Positions 1 through 11,678 of a stretch of DNA of 64,000 nt are shown here, piece by piece (the stretch's first letter is position 1; each line of letters opens with the position of its first letter). The DNA lies in the NCBI RefSeq assembly GCF_013167895.1, contig NZ_BLWC01000001.1:3906001-3970000 (forward strand), read 5' to 3'. The notes under the pieces were generated by a model that saw only the letters and a list, made by a program, of their open reading frames with translations, did no database searches and had not been told where the DNA came from. This stretch comes from Streptomyces fulvorobeus. GTDB taxonomy: Bacteria > Actinomycetota > Actinomycetes > Streptomycetales > Streptomycetaceae. The position numbers and the translations under genes are program-made.

Positions 1-1235
1 TGTACCCGTTCAAGGAGACCGTCGCCTCCGGCGCCTCCGACGACGAGTGCGTGGAGCAGATCGACATCGGCGGCCCCTCCATGGTCCGCGCCGCCGCCAA
101 GAACCACCCGTCCGTGGCCGTCGTCACCAGCCCGGAGCGCTACGCCGACGTCCTCGCCGCGGTCAAGGAGGGCGGCTTCGACCTGACCGCCCGCAAGCGG
201 CTGGCAGCCGAGGCGTTCCAGCACACCGCGGCGTACGACGTCGCCGTGGCGTCCTGGTTCGCGGCCGACTACGCCGCCGCGGACGACTCGGGCTTCCCCG
301 ACTTCTTCGGTACGACGTACGAGCGCGGCAACGTCCTGCGCTACGGCGAGAACCCGCACCAGCCCGCCGCCCTCTACACCTCCGGTGCCGGTGGCCTCGC
401 CGAGGCGGAGCAGCTGCACGGCAAGGAGATGTCGTACAACAACTTCACGGACACCGACGCCGCGCGCCGGGCCGCGTACGACCACGCCGAGCCGTGTGTG
501 GCGATCATCAAGCACGCCAACCCGTGCGGCATCGCCATCGGCGCCGACGTCGCCGCGGCGCACCGCAGCGCGCACGCCTGTGACCCGCTCTCCGCCTTCG
601 GCGGGGTCATCGCCGTCAACCGTCCGGTGACCGTCGCCCTGGCCGAGCAGGTCGCGGAGATCTTCACCGAGGTCATCGTCGCCCCCGCCTACGAGGACGG
701 CGCGGTCGAGGTGCTCGCCCGCAAGAAGAACATCCGGGTGCTCCGCTGCCCCGACGCCCCCGCCGCGCGGGTCGAGGTCAAGCCGATCGACGGCGGTGCC
801 CTGCTCCAGGCCACCGACCGCCTCCAGGCCGACGGCGACGACCCGGCCAACTGGACCCTCGCCACCGGGGAGGCGCTCTCGGCCGACGAGCTGGCCGAGC
901 TCTCGTTCGCCTGGAAGGCGTGCCGCGCGGTCAAGTCCAACGCCATCCTGCTCGCCAAGGACGGCGCCTCGGTCGGCGTCGGCATGGGCCAGGTCAACCG
1001 GGTGGACTCCGCGAAGCTCGCTGTCGAGCGCGCGGGCAAGGAGCGCGCCCAGGGCGCGTACGCCGCCTCCGACGCGTTCTTCCCGTTCCCGGACGGTCTG
1101 GAGATCCTGACCGCGGCCGGCGTGAAGGCCGTGGTCCAGCCGGGCGGCTCGGTCCGCGACGAACTGGTCATCGAGGCGGCGCGGAAGGCGGGCGTGACCA
1201 TGTACTTCACCGGGACGCGCCACTTCTTCCACTGA
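1..1235 (+). CDS. purH: Bifunctional purine biosynthesis protein PurH (5' end outside window)
   Basis: Performs the last two steps of IMP synthesis in the cytoplasm: AICAR formylation and IMP cyclisation. About 411 codons are visible; the reading frame is open from base 3, so the start codon and the N-terminal cyclohydrolase domain lie upstream. The visible part is mainly the AICAR transformylase domain, with [27 protein letters not shown] and HANPCGIA blocks and the family C-terminus ending RHFFH. A strong hairpin follows at 1312-1337. Nothing looks unusual. Identification rests on several invariant family blocks. Confidence 0.97.
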   Translation, partial: YPFKETVASGASDDECVEQIDIGGPSMVRAAAKNHPSVAVVTSPERYADVLAAVKEGGFDLTARKRLAAEAFQHTAAYDVAVASWFAADYAAADDSGFPDFFGTTYERGNVLRYGENPHQPAALYTSGAGGLAEAEQLHGKEMSYNNFTDTDAARRAAYDHAEPCVAIIKHANPCGIAIGADVAAAHRSAHACDPLSAFGGVIAVNRPVTVALAEQVAEIFTEVIVAPAYEDGAVEVLARKKNIRVLRCPDAPAARVEVKPIDGGALLQATDRLQADGDDPANWTLATGEALSADELAELSFAWKACRAVKSNAILLAKDGASVGVGMGQVNRVDSAKLAVERAGKERAQGAYAASDAFFPFPDGLEILTAAGVKAVVQPGGSVRDELVIEAARKAGVTMYFTGTRHFFH

Positions 1236-1311
1236 TCCGCGCCCCTTCCCGCCCAGCCGCCGGCTCCGGCCGGCCCGGCACCTTCCGCCCGTACGCGTAC
1301 GGCGCCGCCCA

Positions 1312-1337
1312 GGCCGCACCCTCCCCGGGGTGCGGCC
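1312..1337 (+). terminator. Hairpin terminator after purH
   Basis: Perfect 10-bp inverted repeat (GGCCGCACCC / GGGTGCGGCC) with a 6-base loop, 77 bp after the purH stop and 78 bp before the next start. There is no T tract, which is usual for Streptomyces terminators. Confidence 0.6.
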
Positions 1338-1414
1338 CGCGCCGTGTGCGGGGTGCCCCATCACCTCGCCTCTCTGTTCTAATAAACGGCCAGAGATTCC
1401 GTTGCGGGGGCGTC

Positions 1415-2914
1415 GTGCTCGAACTGAACAAGAGGGACCCGGACCGGTCCGGGACGGACGCCGGCCCTCCGGTACCCGCGCCGGACACCGGCACCGGGAC
1501 ACCCGGGGACCGCGTCCCGCAGCGCCCGTACCTGATCGCGGCGGCCGCCCTGTGCGCGCTGTACTTCCTGTACTCCTGCCTCCAGTACAGCCACTTCGGC
1601 TCGCCCTCCTGGGACCTGGGGATATTCGAGCAGGAGGTGCGCTCCTACGCCGCGCTGAACGCCCCGGTCGTGGACATCAAGGGGCCCGGCTACCTGATAC
1701 TCGGCGACCACTTCAGCCCGGCCGTGGCGCTCCTGGTACCGCTCTACTGGATCTGGCCCTCGGCCCTGGCGCTGCTGTTCGCCCAGGCCGCCCTGTTCGC
1801 CGCGTCCGCCGTCGTCGTCGGCCGCACCACCCAGCAGCTGCTCGGCGGCCGCTCCGGGCTCTGCGCCACCGTCGCGTACGGGCTGTCCTGGGGGCTCCAG
1901 GAGGCGGTGAAGTCCGACTTTCACGAGATCGCCTTCGCGGTGCCCCTGCTCGCCCTCGTCTGCCGGGCCCTGCTCACCCGGCGCTGGACCGCCGCGGTCC
2001 TCTGGTCGCTGCCCCTGGTCCTGGTCAAGGAGGATCTGGGTGCCACGGTCGCGGTCGTCGGCTTCCTGCTCTTCCTGTACGGCCGCCGCCTCCAGGGCGC
2101 GCTGCTGGCCGCCTTCGGCGTGCTGGCCTTCGTCCTCACCGTGTTCGTGCTCATACCGGCGGCCAGCAGCCAGGGGACGTACGACTACTGGAAGAAGATC
2201 GACAGGAACGGCGAACAGGACGTCGCGCCGCTCGACTCGCTGCTGGGCATCCTCGACTCCGCCGTCAAGGTGGAGATGCTGGTCTTCCTCGTCGGCATCA
2301 CCGCCTTCATGGCGCTGCGCTCGCCGCTGGCCCTGCTCGTCCTGCCCACGATCGGCTGGCGGCTGCTGTCCCAGGACCCCAACCACTGGGGCATGGTCTG
2401 GCACTACAGCGCGATCCTGATGCCGGTGCTCTTCCTCGCCATGGCCGACGGGGTCCGCCGCAGCCGGGGCTCGTCGCGGCCCTGGCTCGTCTCGTACGCG
2501 AAGGTCGCCGTCCCCGTCGCCACCGCGATCGCCGTGGCCCTCACCCAGCACCTTCCGCTGCGCGAACTGCTGCGCCCGGAGTCCTACCGCACCGACGCCC
2601 GCACCCTCGCGGCCCGGGAGGCGCTGGAGGCCGTCCCCGAGGGGGCGAGCGTCGAGACGGACATCACGCTCATGGCCCACCTGACCGGGGACCGCACGGT
2701 CTACTGGATCGGCGGGGCACCGGGCACGGCGCCCGACATCGTCGCCGTCAACCTGGACTTCAGCTGGTCCCAGCCCATCGAGGACCCCGTGGCGTACGCG
2801 CGACAGCTCCACCCGGAGGCCCGGTACCGGCTCAAGCACCGCTCGGGCCCGTTCGTGGTGCTGGAGCGGACCTCCCCCGCGCCGGCGGACCCCGGGAAAG
2901 GCCGAAGGCCGTAA
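1415..2914 (+). CDS. DUF2079 family integral membrane protein
   Basis: A protein of about 499 aa with a hydrophilic N-terminal 30 residues followed by roughly ten hydrophobic segments. The stretch WDLGIFEQEVRSYAAL and the GDHFSPAVALLVPLYW block are typical of DUF2079 membrane proteins, which resemble GT-C-fold enzymes; the function is unknown. GTG at 1415 is chosen because a G-rich Shine-Dalgarno-like run precedes it and the frame further upstream runs back through purH. The gene stands alone between two hairpins. A GT-C-like role in envelope glycan work is only an inference from fold class. Confidence 0.8.
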   Translation: MLELNKRDPDRSGTDAGPPVPAPDTGTGTPGDRVPQRPYLIAAAALCALYFLYSCLQYSHFGSPSWDLGIFEQEVRSYAALNAPVVDIKGPGYLILGDHFSPAVALLVPLYWIWPSALALLFAQAALFAASAVVVGRTTQQLLGGRSGLCATVAYGLSWGLQEAVKSDFHEIAFAVPLLALVCRALLTRRWTAAVLWSLPLVLVKEDLGATVAVVGFLLFLYGRRLQGALLAAFGVLAFVLTVFVLIPAASSQGTYDYWKKIDRNGEQDVAPLDSLLGILDSAVKVEMLVFLVGITAFMALRSPLALLVLPTIGWRLLSQDPNHWGMVWHYSAILMPVLFLAMADGVRRSRGSSRPWLVSYAKVAVPVATAIAVALTQHLPLRELLRPESYRTDARTLAAREALEAVPEGASVETDITLMAHLTGDRTVYWIGGAPGTAPDIVAVNLDFSWSQPIEDPVAYARQLHPEARYRLKHRSGPFVVLERTSPAPADPGKGRRP

Positions 2915-2943
2915 CTCCGCGGTGAGCGGATTCACGGCCTTCG
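2903..2943. terminator. Bidirectional hairpin between convergent genes
   Basis: Inverted repeat CGAAGGCCGT / ACGGCCTTCG with an inner TCCGC/GCGGA stem. It overlaps the stop codon of the DUF2079 gene and lies 44 bp from the stop of the convergent minus-strand gene, so it probably serves both. Confidence 0.6.
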
Positions 2944-2987
2944 TGCGCGTACGGGCGGTCGGGCCGGCGGGTGCGGGCCCCGGCCGG

Positions 2988-3593
2988 TCAGTACTGCGGC
3001 TGCTGCTGGCGGTTGAACCACGCGCCACCGTCGGACTTCGCCACGAAGACGATGATCAGGACGGCCAGGACGGTGTGGACGAGACCGACGACGATGAACG
3101 GGTAGATACCGAGCAGAGCGGTGATCGAACCGAACACGATGGTGGCGATGCGGATTCCGTTGCCGCCCTTGCCGAACTTCGCGGCGAGGAACACGGCGAA
3201 CACGCCCCAGAGGAGCACGACGACCGTGAGGCCCCACAGCGCGCCGCCGGAGAAGTCGGCGAGCTGCTGGAACTGGACGTCGTCCTGGAGCGCCGCGTCG
3301 TTCTTCGCCGCGTTCACGGCGACGGCGGACAGCGCGAAGAGGATGACACCGATCAGCTGGAGGCCGGCGATCACGTAGAGCATGACGCGGGCGGCCTTCA
3401 CGTTGCCCGGCATCTCGCTGGGCGCGCCCTGGTAGCCGTAACCGGCCTGGACGGGCGGTGCGGCGGGGTATCCGTAACCGGGCTGCTGGCCCTGCGGCGG
3501 CACACCCTGGGGAGACTGCTGGGGGTAGCCGTAACCCGGCTGCCCGCCCTGCTGCTGCTGGCCGTAGGGGTTGTTCGGGTCGCCGAAACTCAT
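2988..3593 (-). CDS. Small membrane protein with Gly/Tyr/Gln/Pro-rich N-terminus
   Basis: 201 aa. The first 75 residues are low complexity with repeated GYGYP and QQ motifs; the rest holds four hydrophobic segments, so it is an inner-membrane protein with a disordered tail. ATG at 3593 has a good GGAGG site eight bases upstream; a longer frame exists but is not credible. Such proteins are common in actinomycetes and often annotated only as hypothetical. It is divergent from folD. The N-terminal style recurs in the protein at 15800-16381, but the membrane parts differ. Function unknown. Confidence 0.75.
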   Translation of the reverse strand: MSFGDPNNPYGQQQQGGQPGYGYPQQSPQGVPPQGQQPGYGYPAAPPVQAGYGYQGAPSEMPGNVKAARVMLYVIAGLQLIGVILFALSAVAVNAAKNDAALQDDVQFQQLADFSGGALWGLTVVVLLWGVFAVFLAAKFGKGGNGIRIATIVFGSITALLGIYPFIVVGLVHTVLAVLIIVFVAKSDGGAWFNRQQQPQY

Positions 3594-3767
3594 GGCTGGA
3601 TTCCTCCGTTGGGTGGTGCGGGGACGACGCGGTCCGGACGGAGGAATCGCACGCAAAATGAACGGTCTGTCCCCCCGACACTGTCCGCGGTATGCGCGCC
3701 TCATCGTCGTCGTGGCATCGGCTTCTTGTCCAGCCGATTGCCCAATGCGTTGTGCAAGTGCAATCTC

Positions 3768-3784
3768 GTGTCCACCAGGGACAC
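3768..3784. promoter_or_regulatory. Short inverted repeat upstream of folD
   Basis: GTGTCC-ACCAG-GGACAC, a perfect 6-bp dyad 45 bp before the folD start in the 235-bp divergent intergenic region. It could be an operator or a 5'UTR hairpin; no regulator can be assigned. Confidence 0.25.
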
Positions 3785-3828
3785 CCGGAATTGGTAAGCG
3801 GGCGGGGTCATCCGCGAGGATGGGGTCC

Positions 3829-4713
3829 ATGACTGCCCAGATTCTCGATGGCAAGGCCACCGCAGCTGCGATCAAATCCGATCTGACCGTCCGCGTGGCG
3901 GCCCTCAGGGCTCAGGGCGTCACGCCTGGCCTGGGGACCCTGCTGGTCGGCGACGACCCGGGCAGCCGGTGGTACGTGAACGGCAAGCACCGCGACTGCG
4001 CCCAGGTCGGCATCGCCTCGATCCAGCGTGAACTGCCCGCCACCGCCACTCAGGAGGACATCGAGGAGGTCGTACGCGAACTCAACGACAATCCCGAGTG
4101 CACGGGTTACATCGTGCAGCTTCCCCTCCCCAAGGGAATCGACACCAACCGTGTCCTGGAACTCATGGACCCGGCCAAGGACGCCGACGGCCTGCACCCG
4201 ATGAGCCTCGGCAAGCTCGTGCTGAACGAGACCGGCCCGCTGCCCTGCACCCCGCAGGGCGTGGTCCAGCTGCTGCGCGCCCACGGTGTCGAGATCAACG
4301 GCGCGCACGTCGTGGTCGTCGGACGCGGCGTCACCATCGGCCGTTCCATTCCGCTGCTGCTGACCCGCAAGTCCGAGAACGCCACTGTCACCCAGTGCCA
4401 TACCGGCACCCGTGACCTCTCCTTCCACCTCAGGCAGGCCGACATCGTCGTCGCCGCCGCGGGGGTGCCCCACCTCATCAAGCCCGAGGACGTGAAGCCG
4501 GGCGCCGCCGTGCTCGACGTCGGGGTCAGCCGCGACGAGAACGGGAAGATCGTCGGCGACGTGCACCCGGGGGTCGCCGACGTGGCCGCCTGGGTCGCCC
4601 CGAACCCCGGTGGTGTCGGCCCGATGACCCGGGCCCAGTTGCTGGTCAACGTGGTCGAGGCGGCCGAACGCGCATCCGCCGGGGCCGCCGGCGCCGCTGC
4701 CGTCTCCGGCTGA
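3829..4713 (+). CDS. folD: Methylenetetrahydrofolate dehydrogenase/cyclohydrolase FolD
   Basis: Interconverts 5,10-methylene-THF, methenyl-THF and 10-formyl-THF in the cytoplasm, supplying formyl groups to PurH and PurN. 294 aa, the normal family length. Visible motifs are the [13 protein letters not shown] block with the catalytic lysine, PLPKGID, the NADP-binding [13 protein letters not shown] and the C-terminal [11 protein letters not shown] 3829 has GAGGA eight bases upstream; an in-frame ATG at 3820 is a weaker alternative. Followed 22 bp later by the DUF3017 gene, the usual streptomycete arrangement. Confidence 0.96.
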   Translation: MTAQILDGKATAAAIKSDLTVRVAALRAQGVTPGLGTLLVGDDPGSRWYVNGKHRDCAQVGIASIQRELPATATQEDIEEVVRELNDNPECTGYIVQLPLPKGIDTNRVLELMDPAKDADGLHPMSLGKLVLNETGPLPCTPQGVVQLLRAHGVEINGAHVVVVGRGVTIGRSIPLLLTRKSENATVTQCHTGTRDLSFHLRQADIVVAAAGVPHLIKPEDVKPGAAVLDVGVSRDENGKIVGDVHPGVADVAAWVAPNPGGVGPMTRAQLLVNVVEAAERASAGAAGAAAVSG

Positions 4714-4735
4714 CCCGATCCCCGGAAGGAACGTC

Positions 4736-5356
4736 ATGGGTGCTGGTACCAGTCCGGCCGGCCAGGACTCCGTCGAGCCCGCGTCCGCGGACCGGGAGAC
4801 TTCGGTGACGCCTGATCCGGAGACGGGGGAGCGGGCCGCTTCGGCGCCCCGGGAGGCGGCGGCCGAACCGGAAGCCGAGGGTGGAGCGGACGCGGACGGC
4901 GGAGCGGACGTCGACGGCGGACCCGGCGCGGGCGGTGCGGCGGGGGAGACCGCCGCGCCGCGCTCCCGGCGCTTCCCCTCGCTGACCCGTGACACCGCGC
5001 GGCCCGAGGGCGGCGGCCGGGCGGCGCCGGGCGACGCGCCCGCGCCCGCCCGCCAGTGGCCGCTGCTCACCGTGCTCTGCCTGGCGGGAGCGGGGCTTCT
5101 GACCGTCGCCACCGACCCCTTCGACCACGCGTTCCGGATCGGTGCGGTGCTGATCGGGGCCGCCCTTCTCCTGGGGGCGGTGCTGCGCTGGGCGGTCCCC
5201 TCGGTCGGCATGCTCGCCGTGCGCTCCCGCTTCACCGACCTGGTCACCTACGGACTGATGGGGACGCTCATCGTGCTGCTCGCGCTGATGGCGCAGCCGC
5301 AACCGTGGCTGGACATCCCCATCCTCGAGGACGCGGTCCACTTCACCATCCGCTGA
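4736..5356 (+). CDS. DUF3017 domain membrane protein
   Basis: 206 aa. The first 100 residues are Ala/Glu/Gly/Pro-rich and probably disordered; the C-terminal 100 contain three hydrophobic segments matching DUF3017, a family almost always found directly after folD in actinomycetes. The start has a strong GGAAGGAA site seven bases upstream. Co-transcription with folD is likely from the 22-bp gap. Function unknown. Confidence 0.8.
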   Translation: MGAGTSPAGQDSVEPASADRETSVTPDPETGERAASAPREAAAEPEAEGGADADGGADVDGGPGAGGAAGETAAPRSRRFPSLTRDTARPEGGGRAAPGDAPAPARQWPLLTVLCLAGAGLLTVATDPFDHAFRIGAVLIGAALLLGAVLRWAVPSVGMLAVRSRFTDLVTYGLMGTLIVLLALMAQPQPWLDIPILEDAVHFTIR

Positions 5357-5373
5357 GCGGCGGAGCCGCGGTG

Positions 5374-5410
5374 CGGTGTCCGTCCCCTCCCCCGAGGGGG
5401 ACGGACACCG
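5374..5410 (+). terminator. Hairpin terminator after folD-DUF3017
   Basis: Perfect 14-bp inverted repeat (CGGTGTCCGTCCCC / GGGGACGGACACCG) with a C/G-rich loop, 18 bp after the DUF3017 stop. It closes the folD operon ahead of mdh. Confidence 0.7.
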
Positions 5411-5611
5411 GAGGCGGCACCGTCGTCCCGCCCCCGACAAGCGTCATGGACATGCCCTGGTGGAACAAGTGATTTCCGGCCCCTGTGGCATGGAAGTGAC
5501 CATTCCGGGGCTGTGCCACACCCTGGTGACAGGGCTGTCGCCACGGCTGGGTCCGGGCCGGTGCGCCCCGCCGCAGGGGGCCGGGCGGCCGTCGCCCCCC
5601 GGGTCCGATAG

Positions 5612-6694
<1,083 letters not shown>

Positions 6695-6725
6695 CCGGAC
6701 CCCGTCCGCTCGGCTTTCCGTTCCA

Positions 6726-6765
6726 CGAGGCGCCCCCGGCAGCACCCGCCGCCGGGGGCGCCTCG
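6726..6765. terminator. Bidirectional terminator, mdh / AhpD-like gene
   Basis: Perfect 15-bp inverted repeat (CGAGGCGCCCCCGGC and its complement) with a 10-base loop between two convergent stop codons. Very stable and very probably functional in both directions. Confidence 0.75.
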
Positions 6766-6791
6766 CCGTTCCGGCACGGCGTCAGCGGTGG

Positions 6792-7319
6792 TCAGTGCTT
6801 GATGTCGCCCGGGGTGTGGTGGCCGGGGACCGGCCGGGTCGCCACGCCGAACCGGTTCCAGGCGTTGATCACCGTGATGGCGGCGATCAGCCGGGCGAGC
6901 TCCGCCTCCTCGAAGTGCGCCGCGGCCTTCGCGTACACCTCGTCCGGTACGAAACCATCGGTCAGGACCGTGACGGCCTCGGTCAGTCCGAGCGCCGCGA
7001 GCTCCTTCTCCGTGTAGAAGTGCGGTGACTCCTCCCAGGCGCTGAGCTGGATGATCCGCTCGACGGACTCACCCGCCGCCAGAGCGTCCTTGGTGTGCGT
7101 GTCCAGGCAGAAGGCGCAGCGGTTGATCTGCGAGGCCCGTATCTTCACGAGCTCGACCAGCTTCGGGTCGAGGCCCTTACGGGAGGCGACGTCCAGCCGG
7201 ACCAGGGCCTGGTAGACCTCGGGGGCGAGCTGCGCCCAGGGCAGGCGGGCGCGGGGTTCGGGGGCGTACCCGGAAGCGGTGCTGCCGGGCTCGTGGCGGT
7301 CGTGCTCATGCGGTGTCAT
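6792..7319 (-). CDS. Carboxymuconolactone decarboxylase (AhpD-like) family protein
   Basis: 175 aa. Contains the family signature around residue 70: KIRASQINRCAFCLDTH, with the redox CxxC (CAFC) and following histidine of the AhpD/alkylhydroperoxidase fold. Such proteins are small cytoplasmic oxidoreductases. The N-terminal 25 residues look unstructured. It stands alone, convergent with mdh; rocD lies upstream on the same strand with a 128-bp gap. The exact substrate cannot be told from sequence. Confidence 0.85.
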   Translation of the reverse strand: MTPHEHDRHEPGSTASGYAPEPRARLPWAQLAPEVYQALVRLDVASRKGLDPKLVELVKIRASQINRCAFCLDTHTKDALAAGESVERIIQLSAWEESPHFYTEKELAALGLTEAVTVLTDGFVPDEVYAKAAAHFEEAELARLIAAITVINAWNRFGVATRPVPGHHTPGDIKH

Positions 7320-7447
7320 GGATACGACGCTAAGGCAAGGGCGGCGTACGGCTACTACGGTTTACTCGGCCGGGCACGCCGGAAGCCCTGTGCCACGTGC
7401 CGCCCCGACCTGCGCAGACACCCCGTTCCGGCCCGGTGGCCGGCGGA

Positions 7448-8653
7448 TCAGCCGCGCAGGACGGCGCGGAGCTGGTCCAGGCCCCAGTCCAGATCCTCCT
7501 TGCTGATCACTAGGGGCGGGGCGATGCGGATCGTGGACCCGTGGGTGTCCTTGACCAGCACACCGCGATCCATCAGCTTCTCCGAGATCTCACGGCCCGT
7601 CCCCAGGGCGGGGGAGACGTCGACGCCCGCCCACAGACCGCGGCCACGGACGGCCTCGACGGCGCCCCGCCCCACCAGCAGTCCCAGCTCCCGGTGCAGA
7701 TGGTCGCCCAGCTCGGCCGCCCGCCGCTGGAACTCGCCGGTGCCCAGCATCGCGACCACCTCCAGCGCGACCGCGCAGGCCAGCGGATTGCCGCCGAACG
7801 TCGAGCCGTGCTCACCCGGCCGGTACACCCCGAGCACCGCCGCGGAGGACACCACGGCCGACACGGGCACGACGCCGCCGCCGAGCGCCTTGCCGAGCAC
7901 GTACATGTCGGGCACCACGCCCTCGTGCTCGCAGGCGAACGTCCTGCCGGTCCTGCCGAGGCCCGACTGGATCTCGTCCGCGACGAACAGCACGTTCCGC
8001 TCGCGGGTCAGCTCCCGGACCGCGGGGAGATATCCGGCGGGCGGCACCAGCACCCCGGCCTCGCCCTGGATCGGCTCCATCAGCACGGCCACGGTGTTCT
8101 CGGTCATCGCCGCGCGGAGCGCGGTGAGGTCCCCGTACGGCACGATCTCGAACCCCGGGGTGTACGGCCCGAAGTCCGCCCGGGCCTCGTGGTCCGTGGA
8201 GAAGCTGACGATCGTGGTCGTCCTGCCGTGGAAGTTGCCGGCGGCGACGATGATCTTCGCCATGCCGTCCGGGACGCCCTTGACCCGGTACCCCCACTTG
8301 CGGGCGGTCTTCACCGCGGCCTCCACGGCCTCCGCCCCGGTGTTCATGGGCAGGACCATCTCCATGCCGCACAACTCCGCGAGCCGCGCGCAGAAGTCGG
8401 CGAACCGGTCGTGGTGGAAGGCGCGCGAGGTGAGCGTGACCCGTTCCAGCTGGGCCTTGGCGGCGTCGATCAGCCGGCGGTTGCCGTGGCCGAAGTTGAG
8501 GGCCGAGTACCCGGCGAGCATGTCGAGGTAGCGGCGCCCCTCGACGTCGGTCATCCAGGCGCCGTCCGCCGATGCGACGACGACGGGCAGCGGATGGTAG
8601 TTGTGCGCACTGTGCGCCTCGGCGGAGGCGATGGCTGTTTCCGTGGTCGACAC
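7448..8653 (-). CDS. rocD: Ornithine--oxo-acid transaminase
   Basis: Transfers the delta-amino group of ornithine to 2-oxoglutarate, giving glutamate semialdehyde (arginine/proline metabolism). 401 aa, class-III PLP aminotransferase. Features are MNTGAEAVEAAVKTARKWGY, the FADEIQSG-type block (VADEIQSGLGRTG) and the PLP lysine in LGKALGGG. GTG at 8653 with GGAG six bases upstream gives the normal length; in-frame sequence further upstream is not family-like. Divergent from trpS. Assigned as ornithine rather than acetylornithine aminotransferase because no arg genes are nearby and the motifs fit RocD better. Confidence 0.9.
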   Translation of the reverse strand: MSTTETAIASAEAHSAHNYHPLPVVVASADGAWMTDVEGRRYLDMLAGYSALNFGHGNRRLIDAAKAQLERVTLTSRAFHHDRFADFCARLAELCGMEMVLPMNTGAEAVEAAVKTARKWGYRVKGVPDGMAKIIVAAGNFHGRTTTIVSFSTDHEARADFGPYTPGFEIVPYGDLTALRAAMTENTVAVLMEPIQGEAGVLVPPAGYLPAVRELTRERNVLFVADEIQSGLGRTGRTFACEHEGVVPDMYVLGKALGGGVVPVSAVVSSAAVLGVYRPGEHGSTFGGNPLACAVALEVVAMLGTGEFQRRAAELGDHLHRELGLLVGRGAVEAVRGRGLWAGVDVSPALGTGREISEKLMDRGVLVKDTHGSTIRIAPPLVISKEDLDWGLDQLRAVLRG

Positions 8654-8855
8654 GGGGTCTCCGTTCGTCGTACGGCGGGGCGGGGGTCGTGCCCACTTTG
8701 TATCGTCGGTCGGTTGCGCGGCGCGGAAACCTCCCGCGCGCGGCGCGCCCCGGCCGGTCCGCCGGCCGCCCCGAGTTTCCCGTCCCGTCCACGACGATCC
8801 GTGACGCCCACACACCTTTGATACACCGGTTGCCGGAGATCCGTTCCGTACCTGA

Positions 8856-9881
<1,026 letters not shown>

Positions 9882-9983
9882 GTCCAAGGACCCTGGCGAG
9901 AACGCGGTCCCAGACGGCACACTGACGTCGGCAAGGCCGAAAATCGACCATCGAAGCGACCATCGAGGACTGAGGAGAACGAC

Positions 9984-10574
9984 GTGGGGACCGTAACGCT
10001 TGGCGTTTCGATCGCGGTCCCGGAGCCCTACGGCAGCCTGCTCCAGGAGCGGCGCACGAGCTTCGGGGACCCTGCCGCGCATGGCATTCCCACCCACGTC
10101 ACCCTGCTCCCGCCGACCGAGGCGGAGGCTGCCGACCTGCCCGCGATCGAGGCGCATCTCGCGCAGATCGCGCAGGCAGGCCGGCCCTTCCCGATGCGGC
10201 TGTCCGGAACCGGCACCTTCCGGCCGCTCTCCCCGGTCGTCTTCGTGCAGGTCGTCGAGGGGGCCTCGGCCTGCTCCTGGCTCCAGAAGCGGATCAGGGA
10301 CGCCTCCGGGCCGCTGGTGCGCGAGCTCCAGTTCCCCTACCACCCGCACGTGACCGTGGCGCACGGCATCGCCGAGGAGGCGATGGACCGCGCCTACGAG
10401 GAGCTGTCCGTCTACGAGGCGGCCTGGATCTGCGGTTCCTTCGCCCTGTACGAGCAGGGTGCCGACAGCGTCTGGCGCAAGATCAACGAGTTCCCGTTCG
10501 GCGCGGGCGGCGGGGCGCCGGCCGTGCCCGCCCAGGGCAGCAGCTTCGTCGACCACCCGTATCTGCGGACCTGA
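9984..10574 (+). CDS. 2'-5' RNA ligase / cyclic phosphodiesterase family protein
   Basis: 196 aa with the two HxT motifs of the LigT/2H phosphoesterase superfamily: THVTL near residue 38 and PHVTVAH near residue 117. Members hydrolyse or ligate 2',5' phosphodiester bonds. GTG 9984 has GAGGAG seven bases upstream. It lies 102 bp after trpS in the same orientation and could be co-transcribed. The biological substrate is unknown. Confidence 0.87.
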   Translation: MGTVTLGVSIAVPEPYGSLLQERRTSFGDPAAHGIPTHVTLLPPTEAEAADLPAIEAHLAQIAQAGRPFPMRLSGTGTFRPLSPVVFVQVVEGASACSWLQKRIRDASGPLVRELQFPYHPHVTVAHGIAEEAMDRAYEELSVYEAAWICGSFALYEQGADSVWRKINEFPFGAGGGAPAVPAQGSSFVDHPYLRT

Positions 10575-10715
10575 CCCCGCCGACCGGGGCATTTGTCACA
10601 CCGTGCACCGAAAGGGTGGACCGAGTGGGTGCGGTCACCGCGTGAAGTGGGGGCTTTCGCCGGTTCCCGGAGGGTGACGTCCGGTTTTCGGCGCCCCGAG
10701 GGGTACGCGTAGGCA

Positions 10716-11678
10716 ATGGACTGGCTGAGAAACCTCCCCGTCGTCGGGCCGCTCGTCTCCCGCCTGATGCTGACGCACGCCTATCGCTCGTACGAGACGC
10801 TGGACCGCGCCCACTGGTCCCGGCTCGCCGCCGCGATCACCTTCATCAGCTTCCTCGCGCTCTTCCCCCTGATCGCGGTCGGCGCGGCGATCGGTGCGGC
10901 GCTGCTCTCCCCCGGCCAGCTGAAGAAGATCGAGGACAAGCTCTCCGAGCAGGTCCCGGGCATCTCCGACCAGCTCGGCATCGACAACCTGGTGGCCCAC
11001 GCGGGCGCGGTCGGCCTGGTCGCCGGTGCGCTGCTGCTCTTCACCGGCATCGGCTGGATCGGCTCGATGCGGGACTGCCTGCGCGCGGTCTGGGGCATCG
11101 ACGACGCCGACGAGGGCAATCCGGTCCTGCGCAAGCTGAAGGACGCCGGAGTTCTGGTCGGGCTGGGCGGCGCGGCTCTGCTGACCTTCGCCGTCTCCGC
11201 GATCGGCTCCACGGCGGTCGGCTGGACCGCCGACCTGCTGGGCATCCCGCGTGACGGCTGGGGCGGGGTGCTGCTGCAGATCGCCGCCCTCGTGGTGTCG
11301 GTGCTCGCCGGCTTCCTGCTGCTGCTCTACCTGCTGACGCTGCTTCCGGGAGTGCAGCCGCCCCGGCGCCGGCTGGTGGTCGCGGGCCTGATCGGCGCGA
11401 TCGGCTTCGAGCTGCTCAAGACACTGCTCGGCAGCTATATCAGGGACGTGGCGGGCAAGAGCATGTACGGCGCATTCGGTGTGCCGGTCGCCCTGCTCCT
11501 GTGGATCAACCTCAGCTCGAAACTCCTGCTCTTCTGCGCCGCCTGGACGGCGACGCGGAGCGGGAAACAGGCCGGGGAGACGGACGAGGTGGCGGGCGAA
11601 GGGGCGACGGACGCCGGGCGGGACGTCAGCGGCGGGGCAGACGCCGGACCAGGTCGGGCAGCGGCCAGCGCCGGTTGA
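10716..11678 (+). CDS. YihY/virulence factor BrkB family membrane protein
   Basis: 320 aa with about six hydrophobic segments. The early LAAAITFISFLALFPLI segment and the late FGVPVALLLWINLSSKLLLF segment are hallmarks of the YihY/BrkB family (once misnamed RNase BN). Function is unproven; a transport or lipid role is often guessed. The Shine-Dalgarno is weak (AGGC). Its last 53 bp overlap the 3' end of the convergent carboxypeptidase gene. Confidence 0.85.
   Translation: MDWLRNLPVVGPLVSRLMLTHAYRSYETLDRAHWSRLAAAITFISFLALFPLIAVGAAIGAALLSPGQLKKIEDKLSEQVPGISDQLGIDNLVAHAGAVGLVAGALLLFTGIGWIGSMRDCLRAVWGIDDADEGNPVLRKLKDAGVLVGLGGAALLTFAVSAIGSTAVGWTADLLGIPRDGWGGVLLQIAALVVSVLAGFLLLLYLLTLLPGVQPPRRRLVVAGLIGAIGFELLKTLLGSYIRDVAGKSMYGAFGVPVALLLWINLSSKLLLFCAAWTATRSGKQAGETDEVAGEGATDAGRDVSGGADAGPGRAAASAG

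Noticed and set aside
920..1414. Longer N-terminus for the DUF2079 protein
   Set aside because: This part overlaps purH in another frame and reads as Arg/Gly-rich shadow sequence; GTG 1415 fits better.
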